From Roseimarinus sediminis (GTDB lineage Bacteria > Bacteroidota > Bacteroidia > Bacteroidales > Prolixibacteraceae): DNA of 64,000 bases. The notes below the pieces were generated by a model that was given only the letters and a program-made list of their open reading frames with translations, was not told the DNA's origin and did not search any database. The translations under genes and the position numbers were made by a program. The DNA lies in the NCBI RefSeq assembly GCF_050433125.1, contig NZ_JBNPXV010000018.1, positions 1 through 64,000 of the forward strand, in the 5' to 3' direction. Shown in pieces: positions 46,537-55,491 of the stretch; within the stretch, counting starts at the first letter, position 1; every line of letters begins with the position of its first letter.

Positions 46537-48753
46537 TTATTCCTTATTGCCAGATATTCCACCGAGATCAATTCCGGCTTTTAATCCTACATTCAGATAA
46601 ATCTCGTTGGTTGAATTGAGTTTAGCCGGTTGACTACCATCACCGGGCGATGCGATGGTAGCAGTAAAGATGATTGCTGATGCATCGCGGTAGGCAGGTA
46701 TATTGGCTGCAGAAAGGTTGATGGAGCTGTTGCTCGATGAGGGTGCAGTTACATTTCCTTCGGCATCAACCTGAGCCGCTTCGAGCAGCATGGTTTGTAC
46801 CACTGCACCTTTGGTTTCGTAGGTGAGTGAATCGACAAAGCTCAATTGCAGATCGACACCAAAGGGAAGACCGTTTTCGGCATGCAGCAATAATTCTCCG
46901 CTTTTAACCATGTCGAGTGTTCCTCCATCGAAAGACAGCGTGTCGGTAACGGCAATCGACTCGGTAGTGAACTGCAGGGGGATTTCCACCTCGAGACTGA
47001 ATCCAATCTCTCCGTTCATGTCCACATAATTCAGATTGTCGTTTGACGGAGGTCCATCGGGGTTCATCAGTATCTGACCGCCGTAGGTAATTTTATCGGT
47101 GGGAGGCAAGGCAAAAAAGTCAACGATGTTGGAGTTACTGTTGTCGAACACCACTTCGCCTGTGATACTTGTTTGAGCAGGATAGTCCGGGTAGGGAACA
47201 ATGAAGGCAGGTGCACCCAGTGCAGCACTTGCATCGCCATTGTAGCCGGTAAGATCCAGTGAAGCTTCGACTGGCACGCTCAGCGTATTTTCGATAATCA
47301 GTTTGATGGTTGGATTTAAAAGGGTAAGGTTACCGTCCAGCAAGTCGAAGAAATCAAGCGACAGGTTGAATTCATCTTCATCGAGTGCTACTTCCATTTG
47401 TCCAAAATCGCCTTCGGCCGACTTGATATCGAGGTTACTGATCGAAATGCTGAAATTGAACGATTCATTGGCCCCAAAGTCGACATAGTCGTCGGTGGGG
47501 TTCACCACTACACTGTAGCCGTAGAACAGGGTATTAAATATGTTGCCGGCATTTTCTGAGAAATCAATTTCGGTATTGGCCAGGTCGATGGAAAAGTTGC
47601 TTTGATCAGCTGCGCTGAAGTTGTTGGATGCACTCAATACGTTTCCATTTCTTGTAATGGAAGGGAAATCGAGAACAATGTTTCCAGTAATAGGAAGGGT
47701 TTTGTTCATGCTTACATTGAGTGTGCCACTGTTCAGGGTGGCCTTGTGCAGGTTGATGTCGTCGCTTATTTTAATATTGTCGAGTTTTTGCTGTTCTCCC
47801 TCGATGGTTTGTTCAGGCACTTTAAAGCGACCCGATTCAATTTCGGCATCGATCAGCTGCATGCTGAATGAGAGTCCGTCTTCAAAATTAATAACGGGCT
47901 GGATTCCTCCCGAGCCATCGGTGTAGAAGTACGACAGGCGAACGCCCAGCTGGTTGCTCATGGTAAGGCCGGCCAGATCGATGGTATGAATTTCGGTGGC
48001 CGAGCCGGGCGATCCGTTGGCAGTAGCAATGCTACCAGGTAAGCCAAATTTTTCTCCGTCGAAGTAATCTTCACTATAGTAAATATCGTATCCCGGATAG
48101 CGTTCGGCAAATCCGAAGTCGAGGGCAGAAATTACATTATTATTGGCAATGTCGTATAGCTCAGCCCTCATGAATACACCAAATACAGGGAGTTCATTGG
48201 TGAATTCGATACGAAGCTGACCGCCACTGAAAGTCACCGATTCAAATTCGTCGCTGGCTTCCACCTCAAATTCTGTTGGAGTTGAAGGTTCATAGGTGTA
48301 GGCCGGGAAGCTTTGTTCTTTTCCGTCGGCATCCTTCAGTTCCTGTATGTCACCGCTCATTTCCTCGAGCAAATCGCCCAGGGTAATGGCGTGTGAAAAA
48401 TCGAAGTCGAGGGTAACTCCTTCCAGGTCGAAGTCAAAACTACCCAGGTCGAGGCTCGACTCAAATTCGATCAGGTCTTTCACTGCATATTTGAAGATGT
48501 CGTTCTCTGAATAGGAAACGACCAAATCGTTGTCTGTGTTTTTTCCAATGAGCGAATCTTCGCCCATCAGGTTAATTACGCTTTGCATTTCAACGTTGCC
48601 ATAAGCAAGGGGTAATACCATTTCAGGAGCACCCTTTACCTGCACGTTATCGAAATCGGTCAGCTCTTTGAGCCCACACGACCAAAGGCCAAGCACTAAA
48701 AAAAGGGCAATGAACGTTCTTAGCCGGGTGCTAAAACTTTTGTTTTTAGTCAT
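46537..48753 (-). CDS. Large hypothetical lipoprotein, 738 residues
   Basis: Lipobox GLWSC (Cys26). The body is low in cysteine, rich in Asp, Asn and Ser and beta-structured (SLDLGSFDFDLEGVTLDFDF, NIVLDFPSITRNGN), like secreted adhesive or scaffold proteins. No domain is recognised. Coupled to the DUF5723-type gene 4 bp downstream and preceded by the T9SS giant-protein gene. A likely surface partner in the same complex. Confidence 0.7.
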   Translation of the reverse strand: MTKNKSFSTRLRTFIALFLVLGLWSCGLKELTDFDNVQVKGAPEMVLPLAYGNVEMQSVINLMGEDSLIGKNTDNDLVVSYSENDIFKYAVKDLIEFESSLDLGSFDFDLEGVTLDFDFSHAITLGDLLEEMSGDIQELKDADGKEQSFPAYTYEPSTPTEFEVEASDEFESVTFSGGQLRIEFTNELPVFGVFMRAELYDIANNNVISALDFGFAERYPGYDIYYSEDYFDGEKFGLPGSIATANGSPGSATEIHTIDLAGLTMSNQLGVRLSYFYTDGSGGIQPVINFEDGLSFSMQLIDAEIESGRFKVPEQTIEGEQQKLDNIKISDDINLHKATLNSGTLNVSMNKTLPITGNIVLDFPSITRNGNVLSASNNFSAADQSNFSIDLANTEIDFSENAGNIFNTLFYGYSVVVNPTDDYVDFGANESFNFSISISNLDIKSAEGDFGQMEVALDEDEFNLSLDFFDLLDGNLTLLNPTIKLIIENTLSVPVEASLDLTGYNGDASAALGAPAFIVPYPDYPAQTSITGEVVFDNSNSNIVDFFALPPTDKITYGGQILMNPDGPPSNDNLNYVDMNGEIGFSLEVEIPLQFTTESIAVTDTLSFDGGTLDMVKSGELLLHAENGLPFGVDLQLSFVDSLTYETKGAVVQTMLLEAAQVDAEGNVTAPSSSNSSINLSAANIPAYRDASAIIFTATIASPGDGSQPAKLNSTNEIYLNVGLKAGIDLGGISGNKE

Positions 48754-48775
48754 CTGTAAAACTTTTTAGTGGTAG

Positions 48776-48808
48776 AAAAACAGGTCAGGCAATTGGTGCC
48801 TGACCTGT
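48776..48808 (-). terminator. Terminator between the giant surface protein and the 738-residue lipoprotein
   Basis: Twelve-bp stem ACAGGTCAGGCA/TGCCTGACCTGT with a five-base loop, then TTTTT on the minus strand. It sits in the 65-bp gap, so downstream genes may be read at a lower level or need their own promoter. Confidence 0.75.
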
Positions 48809-48818
48809 GGGGTCTTAT

Positions 48819-51800
48819 TTATTTAACAATTTGTGTGTTATAGCCATATTGAGCCGAACTCACTTTAAGGAAGTAAACGCCCGATGAAACTTCGTTCATT
48901 GGGATGCTTGTTACTTGTCCGGGAGTCAGATAATCAACATGAAATTTCAATACAGAACGTCCTGCCAGGTCGGTAACAATGAAATGTACATTGCTTATTT
49001 CGCTAGTACCTTTCCAGCGAATATTGAGCTGATCGACAACCGGGTTGGGGTAGATGCTCAGTTGTTTTCCAAAAGTGGCTTCATCGATACCCACTTTTTG
49101 TTTCACATCGACCGAAACCGTTGTTTTAACCGATTGACCTGCTGCGTTGGCAGTGATCTCCAGTTCGGCAACACCATAAGTGTCGGCGGTAAAGGTGAGT
49201 GTAAGTGTACCTCCGCTAACGCTGGTGACGATCAGGCCGGTATTGGTGTTTGAAGTCACTTCATAACTAAGGGCATCTCCATCGGGATCGCTAAAGTAAT
49301 CGCTCAGGGTGATGGTAAACGGTGCATCGTCTTCGTTCACCTGCACGGCAGGGATATCCGAAATCAGTTCCGGTGCACGGTCTTGTACCTCTACCGTAAA
49401 GGTGTAGCTGATGTTATCTCCGCCGGAAACACCCAGAATGGTAATTTCACTTGATCCGGAGAGGCCTGCAGCAACGCTGATGTTGAGTGTGTTGCCGTTC
49501 AGGCTGGCATCAATCAGGTCGTCGTTTGATACGGTGCCCAGCGAAATTACCAGGTCGTCATCATCCTCGTCGCTGAACAGATTGCTCAAATCGAAGCTCA
49601 GTGCATCGCTGTTTTTGAATACCTGCTGATCGGCAGGGCCTTCATTTACTACCGGCGCTTTGTTTTCGAGTGTAACGGTGAAGGTATAGTCGATGGTTTT
49701 ACCCGCCGAAGTACCCCGCAGGGTAATGTCGAAATCGCCGGTCATGCCTGCAACAGGAGTTACTATCAGCGTATTTCCCGAAAGGCTCACTGTGGCTTTT
49801 GTATCATCAGAAAGCGAAAGCAGTGAAGCTATAACAGTCGGATCATCTTCATCGATAAACAAGGTGGAAATATCAATTTCAACGGCATTGCTGTTTTTAG
49901 GAATGATCTGATCTTCGAGCGGAACATTGACCTTCGGCGCCATGTCTTTCACTTCAACCGTGAAGGTGTGGCTTACGGCCTTGTCGTTGGTTTTACCCTG
50001 GATGGTCACTTCAACCGTACCGTATTCTGTTCCAACAGGTGTGATGAAGGCTGTATTTTCGATGATGCTTACATCGATGATTCCTGCCTTTGAAAGCTCA
50101 AGCAGGGAAACAGTCACCTGTGGGTCGTCGCTGTCGGTAAATACATTTTCGAGATCAACTACCAGGATGGAATCGTTTTTATACATTACCTGGGCATCGA
50201 CCGAAGTATTTAGCAGGGGTGCAGCATCCTTCACATTGACAATGAAACCTGCTTCGGCCGATTTTCCAAAGGCAGAACCGGCAATGAATATGGCTGCCGA
50301 ACCACCTTTGTTTTCAGCAAAGCTGAGTGTTAAGGTGCTGCCTTCGACTGTGGCACTTACCATTGAAGGCAACGAGTTGGATGCAACAGAATAGGTGATG
50401 GCATCCCCGTCGGGATCGGTAACCAATCCTTCGAGTGAAATGCTGATATCCTCTGAGTTTTTCCACAAATCAAGGTTGTCGAGGCTTCCTGCCACCACCG
50501 GTGCATTGTCGGTAGTGAAAACCGAAAGCAGTGCCGTGGTTGTGAGTCCGTTCGATTCGGCTGTAATGGTGAGCGCAGCGGTTCCGGTGTAGTTGGCATC
50601 GACTACATTGAGTACGAGCGAACCATCGGTCACCTGGGCGCTGAGCCAGTTTTCGTTGGTGTTGGAAGTAACTGACAGGCTGATTTCATCGCCGTCGATG
50701 TCGGTAAAGGCAGTGCTGATGTCGATGGTTTTCGTGCTTTCGGCTTTGTCCAATTCAACAGGAAGCAGCGGTGATGTTAATGCCGGGGGTGTATCCACAT
50801 CGGGGCCATTGACTGTAATGCTGAAGTTTTGTTCAGCAGTGGTCGTACCATCGCTGGCTTCCAGCGTAAGGGTGTAAGTACCGGCATCGGTAGCCAGCGG
50901 TGTTCCCGAAAGAATACCGGCCAGACTTCCGGCTGCATCGAAGCTTAACCAGGCTGGTACATTGAGGGCCGTGAAAGTAAGCTCGTCTCCATCGGTGTCC
51001 GATGCAGATACAACGAGGCTGAAGGCCTGATTGTAATCGATGGTATAGCTTGAATCGACATTGATCACCGGCGCATCGTTTACCGGATTGATGCTAAGAG
51101 TAAAGCTGGCACTAGCCTGTTGTTCATCGGGATCAATTACGTTGACCTCAACGAGTGCATCACCATTGAAATTGGCCGGTGGAACAATTTTCAGATTTCC
51201 ATCCAAAACGCTCACATCAAAATTGTTGTTGCTGGCTGTTACATTGGTCACAATGCTCAGCTGGTCGAACGGTGTATCGAGGTCTTCGATGCCCAGATCG
51301 ATGTTCAGTTCAGTGTCCTCGTTAATGCTCTGGTCGGCAATGGCAGCCAGGGTTGGCGGCGACTTCACCTTCCTGATCATAATTACCTTGGTTTGGGTAA
51401 CCGTGTCCTGATCATTGAAGGCTTTGTAAACGATCGAATCGACCGCTTCCGCATTGGCTGATGCTTCATAATTGCCGGCATAGGTCGTTTTGATTTCATT
51501 CTCAAACTTGCTGAAAGCAAAATCCGAAAGGGTTCCTTTGCCCGGTTGATTGACTACTTCCATGTTGACCTGCCCTGAAGTACTGGTGGCCAGGAAGGAT
51601 AGTGCTGTAACTTCTCCGTAGTTTACTGTGACTGTATCGCGCGAAACAGCAATGGCTACTCCTCCGTTATCGAAGGGATCGGTTTCCTCCACGATGGTAC
51701 TGTCGGTAGGTTCAACCATGATGCTGTCGGGAATTTCGGGTGGAGTAGGATCTTCGAGGAAGCCCGATTTAAACCGGGTGTCGAAGGCATCGACCTCCAT

Positions 51801-54305
51801 GGCCAGGAGATCTTCCTGCGGATTATTCAGCTCTTCGTTACCATAGTAGTAGTAGACGCGGTTGCCACCGTAGCGCATTTGATTATAGTAGTAGGTATAA
51901 CCTCCATTGGCATCGAGTGTTAAGCTTTGTGTGGCAATTACACGTCCGGTTGAAGCATCGCGATGGCTTACCTGAATGGGGAAATTACCGGCATAGCGGT
52001 CGAGATAGCTGACCACATTATAACCATTTCCAAAGCTCCGTGCTAAATTGTACAAAAAGTTGTAGTTGTAGTTAACCCTGATGGATCCATTGTACAATCT
52101 GACAGCACTGATCACCGATGGATTATATTGTACGGTAATATAAGAATTGGCATAACGTTTTGCAATGATTGCATATCCTACATTGCTTGGCTGGGTGGTA
52201 TTTCCCATGTATTGATAAGTTCTTCCCCGGTAATACCAGCGAGCATAGCGGTAGTAATAAACGTAGGTGTTGTAGTAATTGTAGTATCTGACTGACCTGA
52301 AATCGAGGTAGCTGCTAAGTTGTCCCGCCGGCAGTTCAATTACAGGCGGTACGGTTACATTAATGCTTACCGTTGCTTCGTTCGATACAGCACCTTTATC
52401 ATCCGTCACTGTGAATTTAAAGCTTTCACTACCAGTGAAATCAGTACGTGGTTTGTAGGTGAATACACCGCCCGACCATCCAAAATAAGCAGCATTGGAA
52501 GGTGCAGCGGTAATTTTAACCTGCAGGGCTGAGCGCGCACTTTCCTGATCACTGGCAGGAATATTGAAACGAATCACCTGACCGCTTTCCACTTCTGTGC
52601 TAAAGTCGTTTGCTACCGGTGCGGTGTTTTGTATGACTTCTTCGATGTTGAAACGTACAATTGTTTGTGATGAGTTGAGCGGATTGCTTCCTGTTTCACT
52701 GCTCATCAGTACCACAATTTCGGTATTGTTCACGTTTTGTTTTGGCTGGTAGGTGGCTAACTGTGTAGCGGGGTCATAAGTGATTTCGCCGCCCATACTG
52801 GCCGCTACTTTTTTGAATTCAAGTGCTGAAGCCAGGTCCTTATCTTTTGAATCGTCCATTACGGCTTTGAAGCTTACCGTTTCGCCATATTTTACATTGA
52901 AAACAGGGTTGCTTAGCGGCGCATCGTTTTGATCCAGCAGCGTCAGAACAGGCTTGTCGTTCATTGCTGCAACATTGAAGCTGACTTTTCCTGTATTGAC
53001 TTCGTCACCCGATGTTAATTTGTATACAAATTCATCGTTGCCGAAAAAGTCCGGATCGGGCATGTACCTTATATACAATGCATTTTGGTCCATCACCGTA
53101 GCGATGCCGTTTTCAGCCTGGGTCTCTATAGTCAGTGCTATGCTTCCATTCTTTTCCCATACTGAAGCAAGTCTGGAGAGCTGCTCGGAGGAAAAGGAAT
53201 TAAAGAGTGAAAAAGATTTTGCTACATCTTCATATACCTGGGTGAGTGTTACATCGGGCGCCCAGTCTTCGAGTACGACCAGTACGTTTTTATCCGACTC
53301 GATGGTCAGTCCGATGGCATTGCTGTTGCTAACAACGCAACGGTAAATGCCGGCATCGGCTTTGCTAATGTTGTTCAAAACCAACTGTGCAGCAGTGGCT
53401 CCTTCAATTTTTGTGTCGGCTTTGTACCACTGGTAACTGTTGCCTTCTCCACAAACATTGGCTTCGAAGCTTACCGTTTCGCCAATCGATGAACTGTGGG
53501 CCACCACTTTTGGCAGGCTCAATGACTGTGGAGCTGCCAGAACCACCGCGTTGGTAAATCCTTGTTTAAATGTTTCGATGTCGCAAAAATCAAGTGCGTT
53601 ACCCCGGATGTCGATCATGGCTGTTGTGGTCGAAGTGCTGGCAGCTGCCGGAAGTTCCGACAATTTGTTGTAAGCCAGTGAAAGGTAGCTTAGTTTTGAT
53701 AAATTGTAAATCGAAGCAGGGAGACTTGTAATGCCGTTCGACGATAAATTGAGTGAAGTCAGGTTGGGAAGATCTCCAATTGTTGTTGGCAGCTCATTGA
53801 TCCCGGTACTCGAGATGTTAATCGAAGTGACTTTCTCAAGTACGTTGATATTATCGGGAAGACCTCCTTCAACTTTTACATTGGAAATGTTGAGCACCTC
53901 TACATTGTCGAGGTACTTCATAAAGTCGGCTGAGATGAAGCCGGATAAACCCGGATTGTTGCTGATGTTGATCACTTTTAGTTTGGTGAGCGCATCCACG
54001 CCATCGGGTGGTGTAAAATTACTGGGCAAGGCGCCCTGCAGGCCAAAGCCCGATACATCAATTTCGGTAACAAAGCCGAGGGCATTTAATTTAACACCTG
54101 GCAGACTGTATGATCCGTCAACAATCACTGATTCTTCGTTGGGATCCCATGACCAGCTGGTGTTCCATTTTCCGTCAACTCCCCCTGTTTCAAGGTAGAG
54201 GGTGTTGAGTACCTCAAGGTCTCCGGCACTGATCTGGGCCATTGAGGGGATTCCTAACAGGCAGCTAAGCACTGCCGTAAGGGTTAGTAAGTAAAACTTT
54301 CTCAT
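48819..54305 (-). CDS. Giant T9SS-exported multidomain surface protein
   Basis: 1828 residues. Signal peptide about 1-23. Leucine-rich repeats (about 85-245, LTSLNLSSNGITSLPASIY) precede an immunoglobulin-like domain (about 262-350, YQWYKADTKIEGA...DAGIYRCVVSN). Bacterial Ig/cadherin-like repeats follow (about 440-650). Next come a tyrosine-rich stretch (about 660-825), more cadherin/He_PIG repeats (about 1040-1740, with DPDGD Ca-binding-like motifs) and a T9SS type A sorting domain (about 1748-1828, SIYPNPVVDQLNI, LAGRSVL, SGVYFLKVSS). The C-terminal domain is cut off at export and the protein is attached to the surface. Probably an adhesin; ligand unknown. Confidence 0.92.
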   Translation of the reverse strand: MRKFYLLTLTAVLSCLLGIPSMAQISAGDLEVLNTLYLETGGVDGKWNTSWSWDPNEESVIVDGSYSLPGVKLNALGFVTEIDVSGFGLQGALPSNFTPPDGVDALTKLKVINISNNPGLSGFISADFMKYLDNVEVLNISNVKVEGGLPDNINVLEKVTSINISSTGINELPTTIGDLPNLTSLNLSSNGITSLPASIYNLSKLSYLSLAYNKLSELPAAASTSTTTAMIDIRGNALDFCDIETFKQGFTNAVVLAAPQSLSLPKVVAHSSSIGETVSFEANVCGEGNSYQWYKADTKIEGATAAQLVLNNISKADAGIYRCVVSNSNAIGLTIESDKNVLVVLEDWAPDVTLTQVYEDVAKSFSLFNSFSSEQLSRLASVWEKNGSIALTIETQAENGIATVMDQNALYIRYMPDPDFFGNDEFVYKLTSGDEVNTGKVSFNVAAMNDKPVLTLLDQNDAPLSNPVFNVKYGETVSFKAVMDDSKDKDLASALEFKKVAASMGGEITYDPATQLATYQPKQNVNNTEIVVLMSSETGSNPLNSSQTIVRFNIEEVIQNTAPVANDFSTEVESGQVIRFNIPASDQESARSALQVKITAAPSNAAYFGWSGGVFTYKPRTDFTGSESFKFTVTDDKGAVSNEATVSINVTVPPVIELPAGQLSSYLDFRSVRYYNYYNTYVYYYRYARWYYRGRTYQYMGNTTQPSNVGYAIIAKRYANSYITVQYNPSVISAVRLYNGSIRVNYNYNFLYNLARSFGNGYNVVSYLDRYAGNFPIQVSHRDASTGRVIATQSLTLDANGGYTYYYNQMRYGGNRVYYYYGNEELNNPQEDLLAMEVDAFDTRFKSGFLEDPTPPEIPDSIMVEPTDSTIVEETDPFDNGGVAIAVSRDTVTVNYGEVTALSFLATSTSGQVNMEVVNQPGKGTLSDFAFSKFENEIKTTYAGNYEASANAEAVDSIVYKAFNDQDTVTQTKVIMIRKVKSPPTLAAIADQSINEDTELNIDLGIEDLDTPFDQLSIVTNVTASNNNFDVSVLDGNLKIVPPANFNGDALVEVNVIDPDEQQASASFTLSINPVNDAPVINVDSSYTIDYNQAFSLVVSASDTDGDELTFTALNVPAWLSFDAAGSLAGILSGTPLATDAGTYTLTLEASDGTTTAEQNFSITVNGPDVDTPPALTSPLLPVELDKAESTKTIDISTAFTDIDGDEISLSVTSNTNENWLSAQVTDGSLVLNVVDANYTGTAALTITAESNGLTTTALLSVFTTDNAPVVAGSLDNLDLWKNSEDISISLEGLVTDPDGDAITYSVASNSLPSMVSATVEGSTLTLSFAENKGGSAAIFIAGSAFGKSAEAGFIVNVKDAAPLLNTSVDAQVMYKNDSILVVDLENVFTDSDDPQVTVSLLELSKAGIIDVSIIENTAFITPVGTEYGTVEVTIQGKTNDKAVSHTFTVEVKDMAPKVNVPLEDQIIPKNSNAVEIDISTLFIDEDDPTVIASLLSLSDDTKATVSLSGNTLIVTPVAGMTGDFDITLRGTSAGKTIDYTFTVTLENKAPVVNEGPADQQVFKNSDALSFDLSNLFSDEDDDDLVISLGTVSNDDLIDASLNGNTLNISVAAGLSGSSEITILGVSGGDNISYTFTVEVQDRAPELISDIPAVQVNEDDAPFTITLSDYFSDPDGDALSYEVTSNTNTGLIVTSVSGGTLTLTFTADTYGVAELEITANAAGQSVKTTVSVDVKQKVGIDEATFGKQLSIYPNPVVDQLNIRWKGTSEISNVHFIVTDLAGRSVLKFHVDYLTPGQVTSIPMNEVSSGVYFLKVSSAQYGYNTQIVK

Positions 54306-54686
54306 AATAGTTTTTTAATATTGAACATTTGATTTATTATCGCAATTGGAAAAAAGACCCTGTAAATACCCTAAATAACATCTGGTTTTCTGACCTTGTT
54401 CAAAACAAATAAAAAATACTGTCCAATAAACCAGCTGCGTTACCCATTCATTTTGGGCGTTTTCGGGATTCAATTTACAACAAAAACTAATTGCATGAAC
54501 ATTTTTCTGCAAGATCTGAAAAAAATACCTTAATGTCCAATATTATTTAGCAGATGGCCGGAAAAATTGAGTGAACGGTAAGAATTGGCATGTAAGTGGT
54601 AAAATGGTGATGATGAAAAAAAAGAAATCCCCTGATAAGTAAGATCGTTATCAGGGGACTATTTAATGAAGTGAGTTGCTGTATTG
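54306..54686. other. Gene-free stretch upstream of the giant surface protein
   Basis: 381 bp that hold the iorB terminator (54616-54658) and otherwise AT-rich sequence with no gene. No clear TAnnTTTG promoter for the giant protein was found. Confidence 0.5.
54616..54658 (-). terminator. Terminator after iorB
   Basis: Eleven-bp stem TCCCCTGATAA/TTATCAGGGGA, nine-base loop, and a T8 run on the minus strand (A run 54616-54623). Confidence 0.88.
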
Positions 54687-55265
54687 CTATTGAGCCAGTG
54701 AAAAATTACGACCGGCATGATAGGCCTGCAGGTTTAACTCCACCACCGCTTCGCCTTTTCTTTGGAAAATCTGCCGGATGCCGCTTTCTATTTTATCCGA
54801 AGGGATGTCGATAAAAGGAGAAGCGGCTCCAAGCATGACCATGTTGGAGGCCTTGCCATTGCCAATTTCCCTGGCCGTTTTATCGGCATCGATGGAAACG
54901 GAATAGGCCTGTTGACTGATTTCTTCGAGCAGCTTGTCGATGTCGGGGTAGTTGGGAATGTTCACAAAAGGCGTGGTATTGCTTACCACATAGCCTTTCT
55001 CATGCAGAAAGGGCAGGTAGCGGAGCGATTCCATGGGTTCGACCGAAAGAATGATGTCGGCTTTGCCCTGAGGAATTAAATCGCTGGCTATGGGATGATC
55101 GGCAATGCGAAGGTGGGAAACAACCGCCCCTCCGCGCTGGCTCATGCCATGTGTCTCGGCCTGTTTCAGGAAATAGTCGTTTTCGAGGGCCGCGGCTCCC
55201 AGTACTGCCGCAATCGAAAGAATCCCTTGTCCGCCTACTCCGGCTAATATGATGTCTGTTTTCAT
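54687..55265 (-). CDS. iorB: Indolepyruvate:ferredoxin oxidoreductase beta subunit
   Basis: 192 residues from the ATG at 55265; TTG at 55271 is less likely. Gamma-type domain of 2-oxoacid:ferredoxin oxidoreductases: IILAGVGGQGILSIAAVLG, AETHGMSQRGGAV and LGAASPFIDI. Acts with IorA to oxidise aryl pyruvates from aromatic amino acids to aryl acetyl-CoA, reducing ferredoxin. It is 226 bp after iorA; that gap is mostly the 60-bp tandem array. Confidence 0.94.
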   Translation of the reverse strand: MKTDIILAGVGGQGILSIAAVLGAAALENDYFLKQAETHGMSQRGGAVVSHLRIADHPIASDLIPQGKADIILSVEPMESLRYLPFLHEKGYVVSNTTPFVNIPNYPDIDKLLEEISQQAYSVSIDADKTAREIGNGKASNMVMLGAASPFIDIPSDKIESGIRQIFQRKGEAVVELNLQAYHAGRNFSLAQ

Positions 55266-55266
55266 A

Positions 55267-55450
55267 GTCAAAAGTCAAAAAGTCAATAAGACAATAGATA
55301 AAAGATAAAAGACAAAAGACAAAAAGTCATTAAGTCAAAAAGTCAATAAGACAATAGATAAAAGATAAAAGACAAAAGACAAAAAGTCATTAAGTCAAAA
55401 AGTCAATAAGACAATAGATAAAAGATAAAAGACAAAAGACAAAAAATCAT
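55267..55450. repeat. Perfect 60-bp tandem array between iorA and iorB
   Basis: About three copies of an exact 60-bp unit (55321-55380 and 55381-55440 are identical, 55272-55320 matches). The unit is itself built of AGTCA/AAAGAC/ATAAAAG words. There is no spacer between units, so it is not CRISPR. It sits in the intergenic part of the iorA-iorB operon, next to the iorB start codon. Confidence 0.95.
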
Positions 55451-55491
55451 TGGTGAAAGGTTGAGCGATGAATAATGCCTTGCCTGTTTAA

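Noticed and set aside
55267..55450. CRISPR-like array
   Set aside because: Units are directly adjacent with no spacers, 60 bp and low-complexity, and no cas genes are in the window.
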